A stretch of DNA of 64,000 nt from Diplosphaera chodatii (Eukaryota; Chlorophyta; Trebouxiophyceae; Prasiolales; Stichococcaceae). Of the stretch, positions 45,301-56,659 are shown piece by piece (the first letter of the stretch is position 1; every line of letters begins with the position of its first letter). The notes under the pieces are model-generated. The model was not told the origin of the DNA, made no database searches, and was given only the letters and a program-made list of their open reading frames with translations. The DNA is taken from positions 2,108,001-2,172,000 of the forward strand of contig JAALGY010000017.1 of assembly GCA_032358165.1 (NCBI GenBank). Direction: 5' to 3'. The translations under genes were made by a program, and so were the position numbers.

Positions 45301-48300
45301 TTGCTAGACGTTGAGCGCAGGAATCTATGTGAGGATCATGCAGAAAATTCAATCAATCGAGTCGGCGCGCGGTTGCTGACATGGGTGGTCGGCCTGAGCA
45401 CATGCTTGGCTTGGCTGCATGCCTGCGCAGCACCTGCCAGTGGTAGCGAAACTCTGAACATAGCGCTTGAAGCAGAGGGAACACTCAAGCATCTGATAAG
45501 TAAGCAAGTTGTGACCATGAAACGGCAGAAGCAGCAGCTGCTGGGTTGGCAAAGTGGTGGCTGGCCGCCGGCGGCACTATTGGCGGCAGTCTGTACATTG
45601 GCAGCCTTGGCACGGCAGGTCCGGAGGTTTCAGCTGCAAACACGCATGAGTCCGAAGTAAAAGACACAATGTTTCCACAGCACCAGACATTCTGTGGGTC
45701 TCGACGTTCGCCTGAGCTGATGGAAGACAGTGTCATCATGCATAGGGCATGGCGGCCGCAGTGGGCGACCCTGTGACGCTGCAGGTGGTGCTCACGGGCG
45801 CTCCTGATGGCAGCATCAGCACAGCATTCATCCAGCGCAAGTCGGGCGTGCCCGTCGGCGATCCGCTGCCGGCGCTCTACGCCTCACAGCAGCTTCTCGA
45901 TGCGCAGCCGTATGTCTCAGGCAAGCTGCATCGCACGGCACCATGAAGATGCACCTGCCTCTGTTACTCGCCCCTCAGTTGCTGATGAAAGGTTGTATGA
46001 TTCCGCGAGCTCTTGCATGTACATGCTTGTGCCATGTCCGCTGCATCCTGCTACTTCCTGCTTGCAATACAACCCATCCATCGTGCAGGTGTCAGGCTGC
46101 AGCTCTTCTCAGGCGACACCCCGAAGGGCGCGCTGCTTGTGCTGGCGCACTCACCCGTGGAGACCGTGCTGCAGGACTCAGTGTTCTACCAGCTGCCGGC
46201 GCCCGCGCTTGCAGTCGTGAACAGCACTGTCCGCCTCAACAACACTCAGGTGAGCTCACTATCGATGGCCGCCGCCGAAACTGTGAAGGGCCCAGCACCC
46301 AAAGCATTGAACTGAGCATGATGCCGCACTTTTACAGTGGTACATGCGGGTGCAAGCCATGAGCAGCGTGCTGACTGCTGCGACAACATGGCACAGGCCG
46401 ACCAGAAGTTTAGCGGCGGGCGCCTGCTGGTGCTCACAAGCGGCGCCAGCATGGCCATCAGCGACAGCGCTCTCCAGGGTGCACAGCAGGATGGCGATGG
46501 TGCGTTGAGCACAGGAGTTTGGCACCAAAGCGTCTACACTTCTGACAACCAGATCTGCACATTACCTGGGGGAGTGCCTTTGCAAACTACCTATCACTGA
46601 CAGCAGAGATGTCATGTGCAGGCGGTGTGATCTGGATGCAGGACAGCGTGCTCGACCTGCGCAATGCGACGTTCTTCAACAACGCGGCAACTGGCAGCGG
46701 TGGAGCCATCTATGCCGACACTGACAGCAGCTTGTCGGGCGCGGCTAGCACCTTTGCCAACAACTCTGCTGGAAGTGAAGGAGGCGCATGTTACCACAAT
46801 GGCTTCTTCCCACAGCTTCCAGGTGTCCGAATCTGCTTTTTCTTAAAGAAAAGTTAGGTGACCAGCAACATGGTGTCAACCGAATGCGAAGGGCAATCAG
46901 GTCAACTCTCTTGCGCCTGCAGGCATGGCAAACTTCAGCCAGGCGGGTCCAGACATCAGAGCATTCTCAGCTGCCAAGGTAGCGTTCTTGAACGTGAGCT
47001 TTGTGCGCAACACAGCCCCAACAGGCGGCGCAATGCTTCAGGTGCATGCAGAACCACGTCTCTTGTTTATTCGCAGTGTGGTTGAAGTACCCTTGAGTAC
47101 CCCTGAAACCAGTGCCAAGACGTGCCGATCTTGGTGTTGCAAAACAGAGACCTGAATGGCGCTGCGTCGCAGGAGTATGTGTCAGGCAACCTGGTGGGCT
47201 GCCAATTTTCTGGCAACACAGCCAGCGCCATCGGCGGTGGCCTCGCCCAGGTTTCATGCCCACACTGTGGCACACTACTACTGCTCGGTTGACATCAACT
47301 GTCCGGTTTGCGTCCCAGCACAGCAACACGCACCTGCAGAGGCAATCCAAGCCCAACCATGCAGCTCTGCCCATGCGTACAGGCGTCGACATTCGTAGAG
47401 GTTGCTGATTGCAGCTTCTTTGGCAACTCAGCGCAGCAACACGGCGGCGGCTTCTTCTCTACCAACAGCATTGGCTCTGTGTCTGGCACGCAGTTTGGCG
47501 GCAACAGCGCTGGTGTGCACTGATGAACCTCCACTTGATTGCATCTTACTGACTGCATGGCCAATGTCACGGGTTCGTATGCTTCTCTCCCATCCAGGGT
47601 GCCATGTGATACATCATGATGATGTCCTGATCTTACAGGAGGTAGCGGAGGCGGTCTGGCACAAACACAATGCATGGGCAACTTCAGTGGAAACAGCTTC
47701 ATGGACAACAGCGCCCTGCAGGTGCAAAGCATGTGCATTGCAGCGACCCTGACTGCACCTTTACGGTGCTTGATACCACTCTTTGGTTGCGAGGCCCAAT
47801 GCAAAACACCTTGTCGAGGATTGCAGGGGGCCGGCGCCTACATGGATGGATGCACCAGAGACTTGCTAAGCGACAGTGACTTCACCAACAGCATTGTGAG
47901 TGTGTGCCAGTTGCTCCTAGATTGCTACCTAGCCTGGTGGCACAGCCCTGCTGTTGGTGGTGACATCACTCGACCATGGAGACATCCTGCCACCGCTTAC
48001 CAACCCCCATTGCACACCTTGTGTCGCTGGTGTCTGTAGCTCTCATGCCTACTATAAAACTGATGATATTGAAGGAAAGTCCTGGTCATGCAGGCGTCAG
48101 CAGCGGGCGGTGGCATGTACCTGAGGGACACTTCTGTCAAGCTCATGAACAACATGACCTTCACAGCGTCAAAGGGACAGATGGGCGCCGGCCTATATGC
48201 AGGTGCGCGAGCCAGTTCACACGAGCATGGTGCTGTCGCCACCTTCAGAAGGATGCAGCACTTGCGTATGTGGGTTCTCACCTGGTGGCATCACCTCCTC

Positions 48301-48771
48301 CTGACTGCGTGGGTGCATGGGGTTCCACAGAGAGCACAACCGTTGGCTCGCTCAGCAACTCGGCCTTCGTCAACGGCGTGGCGGCAGAGCTGGGCGGCGG
48401 CCTGGCCCTCAACTCATCGGTCGTTGGGAGCCTGCTGTACAACACCTTCCTGGTGCGCAGCATGTGCTGTAGCTAGTGACGTGGTGATCACATGGACGAC
48501 TCCACCTCAGCTTGTGCCAAGGCACACCCACACCTCCACTGGCTCGCAGAACAACACAGCCGCAAAGGGAGGCGGCATCGCTGCGCTCACATCGCAGCTG
48601 ACGGTCGCGTCCACCAAGTTCATCAACAACACTGCCGGCGGTGACAGCACGACCGGCTATGCCATCTTCTCAGCGGGGGGTCAAGTGACGCTGGGTGTGC
48701 AGAACGTATACGACCCACCAGAGAAGGCGCAAGCAATCAGCAGGAGGCGATTGTTTGGAGCCTTGTGGTGA
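45301..48771 (+). CDS. Polymorphic-membrane-protein-like beta-helix adhesin, secreted or surface
   Basis: The first recognised exon encodes a hydrophobic stretch (RLLTWVVGLSTCLAWLHA) ending in an A-x-A-like site, AAPASGSE, which looks like a signal peptide. Its donor at 45497 joins in phase to GDPVTLQVVLTGAPDGS (exon from 45760). No ATG is in frame, so the true start is unresolved and 45301 is a placeholder. At least eight copies of the Pmp/right-handed beta-helix motif pair follow, F-x-N-N/S ... G-G-A/G-I/L: ATFFNNAATGSGGAIYA and STFANNSAGSEGGACY (46660-46800), FVRNTAPTGGAML (near 47010), FFGNSAQQHGGGFFSTN (near 47420), FSGNSFMDNSA (near 47690), ASAAGGGMYLRD (48090), FVNGVAAELGGGLALNS (48370), NNTAAKGGGIAALTS and KFINNTAGG (48550-48640). 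Each sits mostly on its own exon. It ends RRRLFGALW with the stop 48769-48771; no C-terminal anchor is seen. A role in adhesion or cell-wall assembly is inferred from the fold. Confidence 0.66.
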
Positions 48772-49143
48772 TGATATGATATGAGGTAATAAGCTTAATG
48801 GTGGCTTTACGGTCCAGAATCGGCAAGGTCATGTGGGACCATTGGCTGACCTCATGGTCGAGCATGAGGATCCTGATGAGTATTGATGTTCACTGTAAAG
48901 TGCCATGTTGCTCAGAGACATTGCAGCTGGCAAAGGTGGCCACAATGCACGCAAAAGGCTCACAATGGCAGTGCAGGCAATACTGTGCCCGTCTCCTGCT
49001 CTGTGTACAGCCCTGTCTACAGTATCCTGCCTGCCTTGTGCTGCCACCAGAAACAGATGGTGCAAGCACGGCAGCGCGCTCTGGTCAGCACCTACATGTA
49101 GTCCTGCAGTCATGTGTGCGCTGGCCACAGGTCAGCAGCGGCA
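48772..49143. other. Intergenic between convergent genes
   Basis: Shared 3' flanks of the adhesin-like gene and the proteasome gene. A plus-strand TGTAA occurs near 48895, about 120 bases after the adhesin stop. Nothing else recognised. Confidence 0.4.
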
Positions 49144-50768
49144 TCAGGCCTCCTCAGCAGCAGCCTTGGCCTTCTCCTCGTTCACTGTGTCCAGTAGCGG
49201 CTGCAGCATGGCACTGTCGTACACTGTGTACAGCACCTGCAGCAAGGAGACACACTATCAAGAAGCTTGCAGCATGGAGAATGGCCCTGATTAGGCAGAC
49301 CCCCACATATTTCAAGTAACAGTAGTCTTGGTGTGCCAAATGGTCATATCTGCAGCCGACAAACGAGGTGTTGCTGCCGGGCATCTTGTCTTGCAGAACT
49401 GTCAGGGGGCCCTACCCGGCCGCCGTCCGCCTCATCGCGGCTGATGGTGGCCAGCTCCACCTTGTCGGTTGTGAGCGTCGTGCTATCCATCGTCTTGCTC
49501 AGCACCTGCGCAACAACGGCACCGCCATGTCACACATCGTACAGTCGGCATCTGGCGCCAACATCTGCGGGACGAAACTTGTACTGGAGCCAATGCTCAA
49601 TGTGCACACCAAGTGAATGCTGCAATCTAGGGCTATTGTGTAAGATAAATTTGGTTGACAGGAGCAGGTTCCCACCTTGATGACGAGCTTGACGGCATCG
49701 GCGAGCGTGATGTCGTCCTTGTAGTCCTGCTTCAGAATGTTCTCCGCGCTCTGGTGGTTGGCGCCGATGGCTGTGGCCTTCCACCTGCGCCAGCACGCAT
49801 TTGCAGGATGTCAGCAGTCAGTGGTCATCAGGGCCGACGTGACACGACAAGTGTAAGCACTGGTTGCTGCAATGCCCCGCGCCACCCTCCGGCCATGCGC
49901 ACCCGTCATAGTTCCCAGATGGGTTGCTCTGATACAGCTGGAACTTGTCGATCTTGTCCCAGCCCGCGTAAAGGAGTGACACCCCGAAGGGCCGCAGTCC
50001 ACCATATTGTGTGTACCCCTGCGATGCAACCATGTGCAAATATCACTAACTGCCACGCAGCCATGCATTCAGTTGATGCAGCACATGCAGCTGGTTCATG
50101 TGCAGAGCTTCTGCCTATGTGATGTGCGCAAGCTGCCACATGCCTGCTTCTGGTCGCACAGCGAGCGGACTAGCTGCTCCACGGGGATGGGCTCCTGGTA
50201 TGTGTAGGTATACTGCTGCGCTGCTAATCGGCAGGAGTTGATCAGGATGTTGGCATCCGCTGCGCAGGGGTGCAGTCGATATGTCAGCCCTCCTGCATCT
50301 TGCAGATGAATGGCACAACTGGCAGCATACAGAAGCAAAGTATGCGACACCACTGCCGTAGTGCTCGCTGAAGTTCCCACATGTCAAGCCGGCAACAGCG
50401 CATGCGATATGGTCGTCCAGCTTGTACATCTTCTCCCTCCGCACGCCCACTGCGCTTGTGTCTAGCAACTGCAGCAAAAGCAACGCCACCAGCTGTCCAC
50501 CTCCACATTGCCCGAGTGCCGCACATTTCGTGGTCTTGTCTGCCCAAGGATCAAACAGACGACACCGCAGCAGTGACAGCACCACACGGCATCTAAAGTC
50601 GCCGACCTTCGACGTCTGCCTCTTCTCGGCTGCGAGCACCACGCCATCTGTGGCAAGCACGCCCAGAGCCGCGCCTGCATTGGAGATGGCCTCCATGGCG
50701 TACTCCACCTGGTACAGCCGCCCCTCCGGACTGAACGTCGTCGTGCGGGTATCATAGCGGCGGCTCAT
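49144..50768 (-). CDS. PSMA4: 20S proteasome subunit alpha type 4 (alpha-3/PAC)
   Basis: Structural alpha subunit of the 20S core. It forms the outer gated ring of the protease and has no catalytic threonine. ATG 50768 gives [20 protein letters not shown] followed by [20 protein letters not shown], the diagnostic alpha-type N-terminus of PSMA4. Exons downstream give [16 protein letters not shown] (near 50430-50385), [19 protein letters not shown] (near 50190-50150), [14 protein letters not shown] and [16 protein letters not shown] (near 49990-49900), and [15 protein letters not shown] (near 49720-49677). The last exons carry [20 protein letters not shown] (near 49500-49440) and [11 protein letters not shown], with the stop 49144-49146. 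All segments align with PSMA4 in order. The acidic Lys-rich tail of animal PSMA4 is shortened to an [15 protein letters not shown] end. Confidence 0.95.
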
Positions 50769-51098
50769 GGCTGCCGCACCCTAGCCGTGTCTACGCGTGT
50801 CAGACTGCTCTTGCCAGTGAAGGTGCCCGAAGACAGTTGTTGACAGCGCAGCGGAGCGTGCGCTGTGCCACCTCAAATGCAGCTGATTCAGTCGGTCAGA
50901 AGTGACACTTCTGCAGCCTGACAACCCCGGATTGGGAAGGCTTGCACTAAAGCCTCAGGCACTAAATGATGAGTTCCTGTAAGATGATTGTCACACCGGA
51001 CCGAGGCGCTGACACTTTGATACGCAGGAAATGCTGATCTCCTGTGAGGTGTCGTTGGTGAACAATGAACTTATGCGCGGCGGCACCGGCTCTTCGCT
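50769..51098. other. Intergenic, upstream of PSMA4 gene
   Basis: Promoter side of the proteasome gene and 3' flank of the repeat-rich matrix gene. No further feature seen. Confidence 0.4.
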
Positions 51099-54000
51099 TC
51101 ACAACGTTAGTGCATGCACTGAAGGGCAGAAAGTACTAGGCACTGGCATGCAGCTGTCAGTAGGCCAAGTGAAAGGCAACCAACCAGGTCCCAACAAAGG
51201 AGTTGCCACCGCCATAAAACACCTGCCCTTGTACGGAAGCAGTAGGGTGCTGGCAATCAACAGCCAGGATTCGTTGACAGAATAGCAATGGGTATCGACC
51301 GTCAAAGACCCAATTCTGGTGCAGCCGCATAAAAACTGGAGGGGACTGGCAGCACTGTGAGCGGAGGGCGCGGCCTTGTAGCAAAGTGCTGTCTGATGGT
51401 CTTCAGCATAGCTACAGTAGAGCAACCAGCAGGGCCGCGAAAGCACAGGCGGCCTGCACACGACAGTGCTATAGCTTATGTATATGCCACAGTGTTGAGC
51501 CAACAACATCATCAATGAAGGAGCGCAAGCATTGCTGACTTCATAGTTGGATGGCCATCCCAGTGTCAGTGTCACCTGGACAGACAAGACGAGGGGCGGA
51601 GTGCAACTTTTGTCGGCAGCGGCAGATGGGGGAACGATATCTTGTGCGGGTGCCAGGACTGCAGCAGCGGCAGTCGGCGCAGGCGTCGGCGTGGCGCCGC
51701 CCGCGCTTGCCACAGCGCCCGTTGGCGCAGGGGTCGGGGCCTTGCCGGCGGCGGGAGCAGTGGGGGCAGCGGTGGGCTGGCCGGGGCCGACGGCGGCGGC
51801 GGAGGCGGTAGAGGAGGGGCCAGCCGGGCCTGTGGGTTCCGCCCCTGGGGCGGGAAGCCCGCGAGGGGTGGCAGCAGCGGCAGCTGCAGCGGCGGGGGCA
51901 GGGGTGGGCCCTGCAGCGGGGGAGGTCGGTGGTGTAGCTGCACCAGCGGCGGCAGTGCTCAAGGGCGGTTCGGTGGCGGGGGCTGCGGCGGCGGCGGCGG
52001 CGGCGCGCTTGCCAGCAGGTGTGCTGCCGGCTGCGGCGGGTGCAGCTGTCGGTGGAGGCGTAGGTGCTGCAGGAGCAGCTGCTGAAGGTGGTCCGGTGGG
52101 AGCTGAAGTGGGAGGTGGGGTGGGTGCAGGAGCAGTACTAGCTGGTGTTGGCGCAGGGGTAGCTGGTGTTGCTGCGGCTGTAGGCGCTGGTGTTGGTGCC
52201 GGTGTGGGTGCTGGTGTTAGTGCTGGTGTCGGCGCTGGAGTTGGAGCTGGTGTTGGCGTTGGTGTTGGCGCTGGTGTTGGCGAGTCGGCCGGCGCTCCGC
52301 CAGCTGTGGATGGTGGTGACGGTGAACGGCCAGCTGCACCCCTAGCGGCGCCGCGGTGGGCGTGGCAGTTGGTGCCGCTGGTGCGGTGGGCGCACTGGCA
52401 GACGCAGCAGCAGCTGATGCAGTCGTCGGGGCAGCGGTGGGGGCCTTGGTTGGGGTACTGGCGGCTGCAGGCCGGCGTTCCTGAGCTGGCGCGGCTGCAG
52501 CACCTGCACACATGAGAAATGGCCTCAAGCACAGCATAGGTGCTTGGCAGGTCAACTTGGCACAACCATGGAGTTTGGTGTGAAATGGACGACTCTGCCT
52601 GCCAATGATTCTGCATGGTGCTGGGCATGGTCTACTCAATAACGCCTTGTCATTGACGTGGGCCATTGCCTGCAGCGGTGGGCTCAGTGGCGGGTGCTGC
52701 GCCCGCTGCAGCTGCGCCAAGGGCGCCTGCGCCTGCTGCTGCACCGAGGCCAGCGGCAGCGGCTGCAGCTGCGGCACTCGGGGTGGGGGTGGCGATGGCG
52801 CCTGACGCTGTTGGCGCCGCAGTCAGCACGTTGCCGTTGGCGGACCGGGCGGAGGGAGCCTCAGTCAGGGTGGGCCCAGAGGCAGATGTGCCTTGGGGCG
52901 AGCTGGCCACCGCTTGGCCATTTCCTGAAGCATGATCTGGCCCGTTTCGAGCTTTCCCAGTGCCCCAATGCAGCCGTGCAAGCATGTGACAAGGTGGCAG
53001 ATGAACGCGCTGCTGCGTTCTCGTACAGGTGCACCTGAGGTAGATGTTTGCACGCCTGGCGCTGTGTTGGTGGTGGTGCCGGCACTCGGTGTGGTCGCCG
53101 CGGCAGCGCTGGAAGGGGTGGGTGCTGCCGCCGATGGCAGCACAGCCCCGGGTGCAGCACCTGCAGCAGGGGACGGAAGACATCTCGTTCCGTAGCGTCA
53201 GACAATAGGGCACTGATCGCCAGATGGACTCAGCACATGGCTGAGACAGGGAATGACGAGAACACGTTGAGGCCAGGCATACACACCAGCAGGCGTAGCT
53301 GTGGCAGCGCTGGCGGCAGCAGCGCCCAGCGTGGGAGGTAGCGTGCCTGTGCCCTGAATGGCTGCGATGGTGCCCGCGAGGTCGGACTGGAAACTGGGCG
53401 CCACTGTGCCTCCGGCGGTGGGTGCGAACGGCTGCAGGCCGAGCGCCTGGATGGCGGCAGCTGCACCGGCGGCATCAGCGGCTGCAGTGGGTGATGCAGC
53501 AGCTGAAGGGGTGCCGGCGGTGGCAGCCGCGCTTGCAGAGGGCGCCAGCGTGGCTGGCTGGGAGCCAAGCGCCTGAATGGCTGCCAGGGCGCCGGCGACA
53601 GTGGCAGCAGGGGTGGCGGTAGGAACCCCTGCAGATGGCGCGGCAGACGGCGTAGCAGACGGTGCAGCTGCAGCAGCAGCTGCAGCTGAGGAGGGTGTCG
53701 ATGTTGGTGCTGATGGGCTTGGCTGAGCTGTCCCAGCGGGCGTCGCAGGGGTTGGTGCGGATGCCTTTGCGGTGGGGGTCGGGACGGAGGCAGCAGGCGC
53801 CGGCGTTGGGGTAGGCGTCGGGCTGAGGAGCGACTGGATGGTGGCCAGGGCGCCGGCGGCATTGGCAGCTGCAGTCGGTGATGTTGTGAACGATGGAGTT
53901 CTGGATGCGGCGGCAGCGGTGGCAGTGGGCGCGGTTGGTGGGGAAGCTGCTGCAGAGGCGGTGGCGGGCGCTGGTGACGACGCTGGGGGCGCTTGGCTTG

Positions 54001-55886
54001 GGTTGCCTGCTGAGACGGTCGTCTTGGGTGTTGGTGCGGGCGTCTTGCCAGCGGCTGCAGGCGCCCCTGCAGTGGGCGCCGGCGTGGGAGTAGGCGCTGG
54101 GGGGAGCAGCGCCTGGATGGTGGCCAGGGCGCCGGCAGCGTTGGCAACGGCAGTTGGTGATGTTGTGGCTGACGGAGTGCTCGCCGTGCTGACAGCGGAA
54201 GTGGGTCCTGCAGACGGCGTGGCAGATGGCGCAGCTGCTGTGGCGGCGGCTGCTGGGGATGGTGACGCTGTTGGTGGCACCGGGCTTGGCTGAGCTGTTG
54301 GCGCGGGCGTGCTGGGTGTTGGTGCAGGGGTCTTGGGAGCTGCGGCAGGAGTGGTCGGTGCCGGTGTGGGGGCAGGCGCCGGGGTTTGCAGTGCCTGAAT
54401 GGTGGCCAAGGCGCCAGCGGTATTGGCTGCCGCTTGGGCATTGGTTGGCGTCAGGGTGGGCGTGGCTGCGGTGGGTTCCGCTGCACTGCCTGCTGGCGTT
54501 GGAGTTGGCACTGGCACTGGCGAGGGGGCTGGTGTTGCGCCTCCGGCAGCGCTGCTGGAGGGAGAGGCTGACGAGCCGGTCGTGCTGGGAGGTGAGGTGG
54601 CGGCTGTGGCGCTGGTCTTGCCGCCCGGGCTGCTGATGGCTGCTGATGTCGCCCCGGGGCCGCCGGCGGCGCTTGGCGGGGGTGTCGCAGCAGCTGCCGC
54701 GGCGCTGCCCGCTGCAGTGGGTGTGGCGGTGGCCAGCTGGGCCAGACCGGTCGGCGTCACGTCAAAGCCCTGGCCAACAGCCGCGAAGTCGGCGGCTGTT
54801 GGCGTCCCTGGTGGGGCGGCAGCGGCTGAGGAGGTGCCGGGGGAGGACGGTGGCGGTGCAGCAGTGGGAGCGCTGCCCCCAGGTGATGCGGCGCCGCCTG
54901 CAGCCTGGGCAGGGGTGGCTGGTGTCGAGGCAGGTGCTGCACCTGCGGGTGCAGGTGCTGCGGCAGCAGCCCCGGTGGCAAAGGGCTGCTCCGGGCTGGC
55001 AGCGGATGTCGGAGCTGCAGGGGCCCCGGCTGCTGAGGGCACGGCGGTCGGCAGGGCCAGGAACGAGACCTGCTGCCCTGTTGGCGCTGTGCCAAGGGGC
55101 TGTCCGGGGAGTGGCGCCTGCAGCAGGCTACGCTGCGGCTGCTGGAGCACATCAGGGCTGTTGTTGCTTGCTGGCAGCACGCAGGGGGTTGTTGCAGAGG
55201 TGGTGGGGTCATTGCAGCAGGGCCCAGTCACGTTGCGGTGGACTGTCCGGTAGTCACTCTGCTGCATGGCTAGGCAGGAGCAGCAAGACTCAGTTGCTGG
55301 GCTGCCAGCTCCTATACACCTGTATGCAAAGAGAGTTACAGCACAGTGAGTACCATCACTCGTGCATGAATGTTGCAATGGATCTTCCTGGGGCAGAGAC
55401 CAGCAGGCATGAGGCACACAGGCATATCGAGGGCAGAGAACAAATGAGGCAGCATGTGAAGTGCAGTGCTTACACAAATAGCATTTCAGCAGGTTTGCAA
55501 AGCTCCTTGCAGACTGCACGCTCGACACGGCAAAACTGTGACTCTGTGATTGCGCTTGTGGCGTCCGCAGGGCCTTTGCAGGATGCCGTGCCGCTACATG
55601 ATCCATCGTCGAGCTGCTGCCTTGAAGCACAGAGGCAAGACTGCTGTGCCAAATTCTTCACGTGATGAGCAGCGCAGGTACTTGCAACTGCAGAACGACC
55701 CAGGATTGAGCAGCTTGACTGGCAGATCTGCTGCTGTTCTGCAAACCAATCCACGGGCACCACTGATCCTTCACGACTGTGTGCATTGCTTGCTTCGGCT
55801 GCGGCTGTGACTGCTACAATGGTGCAACATAGTAGTGCAAAGGTCACAAATGCAGCAATGGTGCTGCTGAAGCACATCCGGCACAT
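51099..55886 (-). CDS. Secreted Ala/Pro/Thr-rich matrix protein with ~93-residue repeats
   Basis: Probable wall or matrix glycoprotein. Exon 1 from ATG 55886 encodes a signal peptide (MCRMCFSSTIAAFVTFALLC, cleavage near VTAAAEA) and a Cys-rich domain with about a dozen cysteines (ICQSSCSILG; CKELCKPAEML). A strong donor (gtaagc near 55475) joins in phase 2 to CIGAGSPATESCCSC (55318 on). One exon of more than 2 kb follows, almost all Ala, Pro, Thr and Ser, with TPTPAPT runs typical of hydroxyproline-rich glycoproteins. It contains the repeated helix AAGALATIQAL at 54431-54391, 54161-54111 and 53870-53831, plus three shorter copies to 53350. Next come an exon ending TNTAPGVQTSTSG (53165-53040), an exon with SGNGQAVASSPQGTSASGPT (near 52940-52870), and (APTP)n exons to about 51550. 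The reading frame breaks near 52310-52345 and the last ~450 bases look poorly conserved, so the 3' end is uncertain. Confidence 0.62.
52141..52282 (-). repeat. Short-period minisatellite encoding (A-P-T-P)n
   Basis: Imperfect tandem of 6- and 12-base units of the type GGTGTTGGCGCT on the plus strand, coding Ala-Pro-Thr-Pro repeats on the minus strand inside the matrix-protein gene. Such tracts are prone to slippage and assembly error. Confidence 0.8.
53350..54431 (-). repeat. Tandem ~280-bp coding repeats (AGALATIQAL units)
   Basis: Six copies of a helix-coding block, (N/D)xAGALATIQ(A/S)L on the minus strand, begin on the plus strand near 54391, 54111, 53831, 53571, 53441 and 53351. The first three intervals are close to 280, 277 and 263 bases (about 93 codons). 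The last two are shorter, as if partly deleted. Between blocks lie Pro/Thr/Ala-rich linkers. The near-identical DNA of copies 2 and 3 indicates tandem duplication. Confidence 0.85.
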
Positions 55887-56659
55887 AGCACCAGCAGGTT
55901 TTGTCAGAATTGGGTACCAATGTATGTGCAGTGCAGTTTTCCAAATAGCGTCCTGACAGTAGTGAGCCGGAGAACTGTATAGAGGGAAGAAAAAGGTCTG
56001 CCCAGAAGCAATGGCTGCTGGGCAGCTGCTGGGGTCAAAGGTGATTCCTTAGCTAGCATGCAACTCCGGACGAAAATAGTACGGCGGTGGCTACTTAGCT
56101 TTACATGTATCAGACAGATGGTTGGTCTCTAGCGGGAGCAGGTGCATACGCCACCGTAGATGTGTTGCAGGTTAGTTACCATTTACACATTGCGCGCCCT
56201 GCGCTGTCACAGGCGGCCCAGCATCAAGTGCCAGAGAACGGCTGTGCAGTAGTGCGCAACCGCACCACTGGTTCTTAGATGAACCACATGTCCACCGACA
56301 ACATGCGATGGACTCATTGCTTGCAGCATATGGGTCTGAACAGATACTTGACTCCGAGCGCATGCAATCTGGCGCAAGCAGCTACAAAGTCTGCCTCATG
56401 AACTGGACTGCAGACTACAGAACACAATCATGCTGCCATAGTGGGATTCTGTCGACACTGTGCAATCAACATATGAAACTGCAAGGCGGGGAGTGAGCTG
56501 GATGCATGGTCATGCGGACCACACCCATGCGCCAACAGTCAACATCGACACCTGCAATGCGGCCACCGACATCATGTTGCACCACTGCACACGATGTACA
56601 TCAGCTGAATGGTGCCACCAGAGCCACACAGCTAGTGCAGGTCAAAAATAGAGAGTACA
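55887..56659. other. Intergenic between two related minus-strand genes
   Basis: Holds the promoter of the repeat-bearing matrix gene and the 3' flank of its shorter relative. AT-richer than the genes. A minus-strand TGTAA lies near 56184. No ORF of protein character. Confidence 0.45.

Noticed and set aside
51547..52515. 322-codon plus-strand frame rich in Gly/Ala/Val
   Set aside because: It is the antisense shadow of the Ala/Pro/Thr-coding minus-strand gene. It has no signal peptide, splice logic or conserved block.
53230..54441. 403-codon minus-strand frame rich in Pro, His, Arg and Gln
   Set aside because: Alternative frame of the same Ala/Pro/Thr repeat DNA. His/Arg/Gln-rich frames are the usual by-product of GC-rich repeats, and it lacks any link to a signal-peptide exon.
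54399..55253. Long plus-strand Ala/Val/Gly frames over the ~93-residue repeats
   Set aside because: Opposite-strand shadow of the repeat-coding exon, whose minus-strand frame links in phase to a signal-peptide exon.
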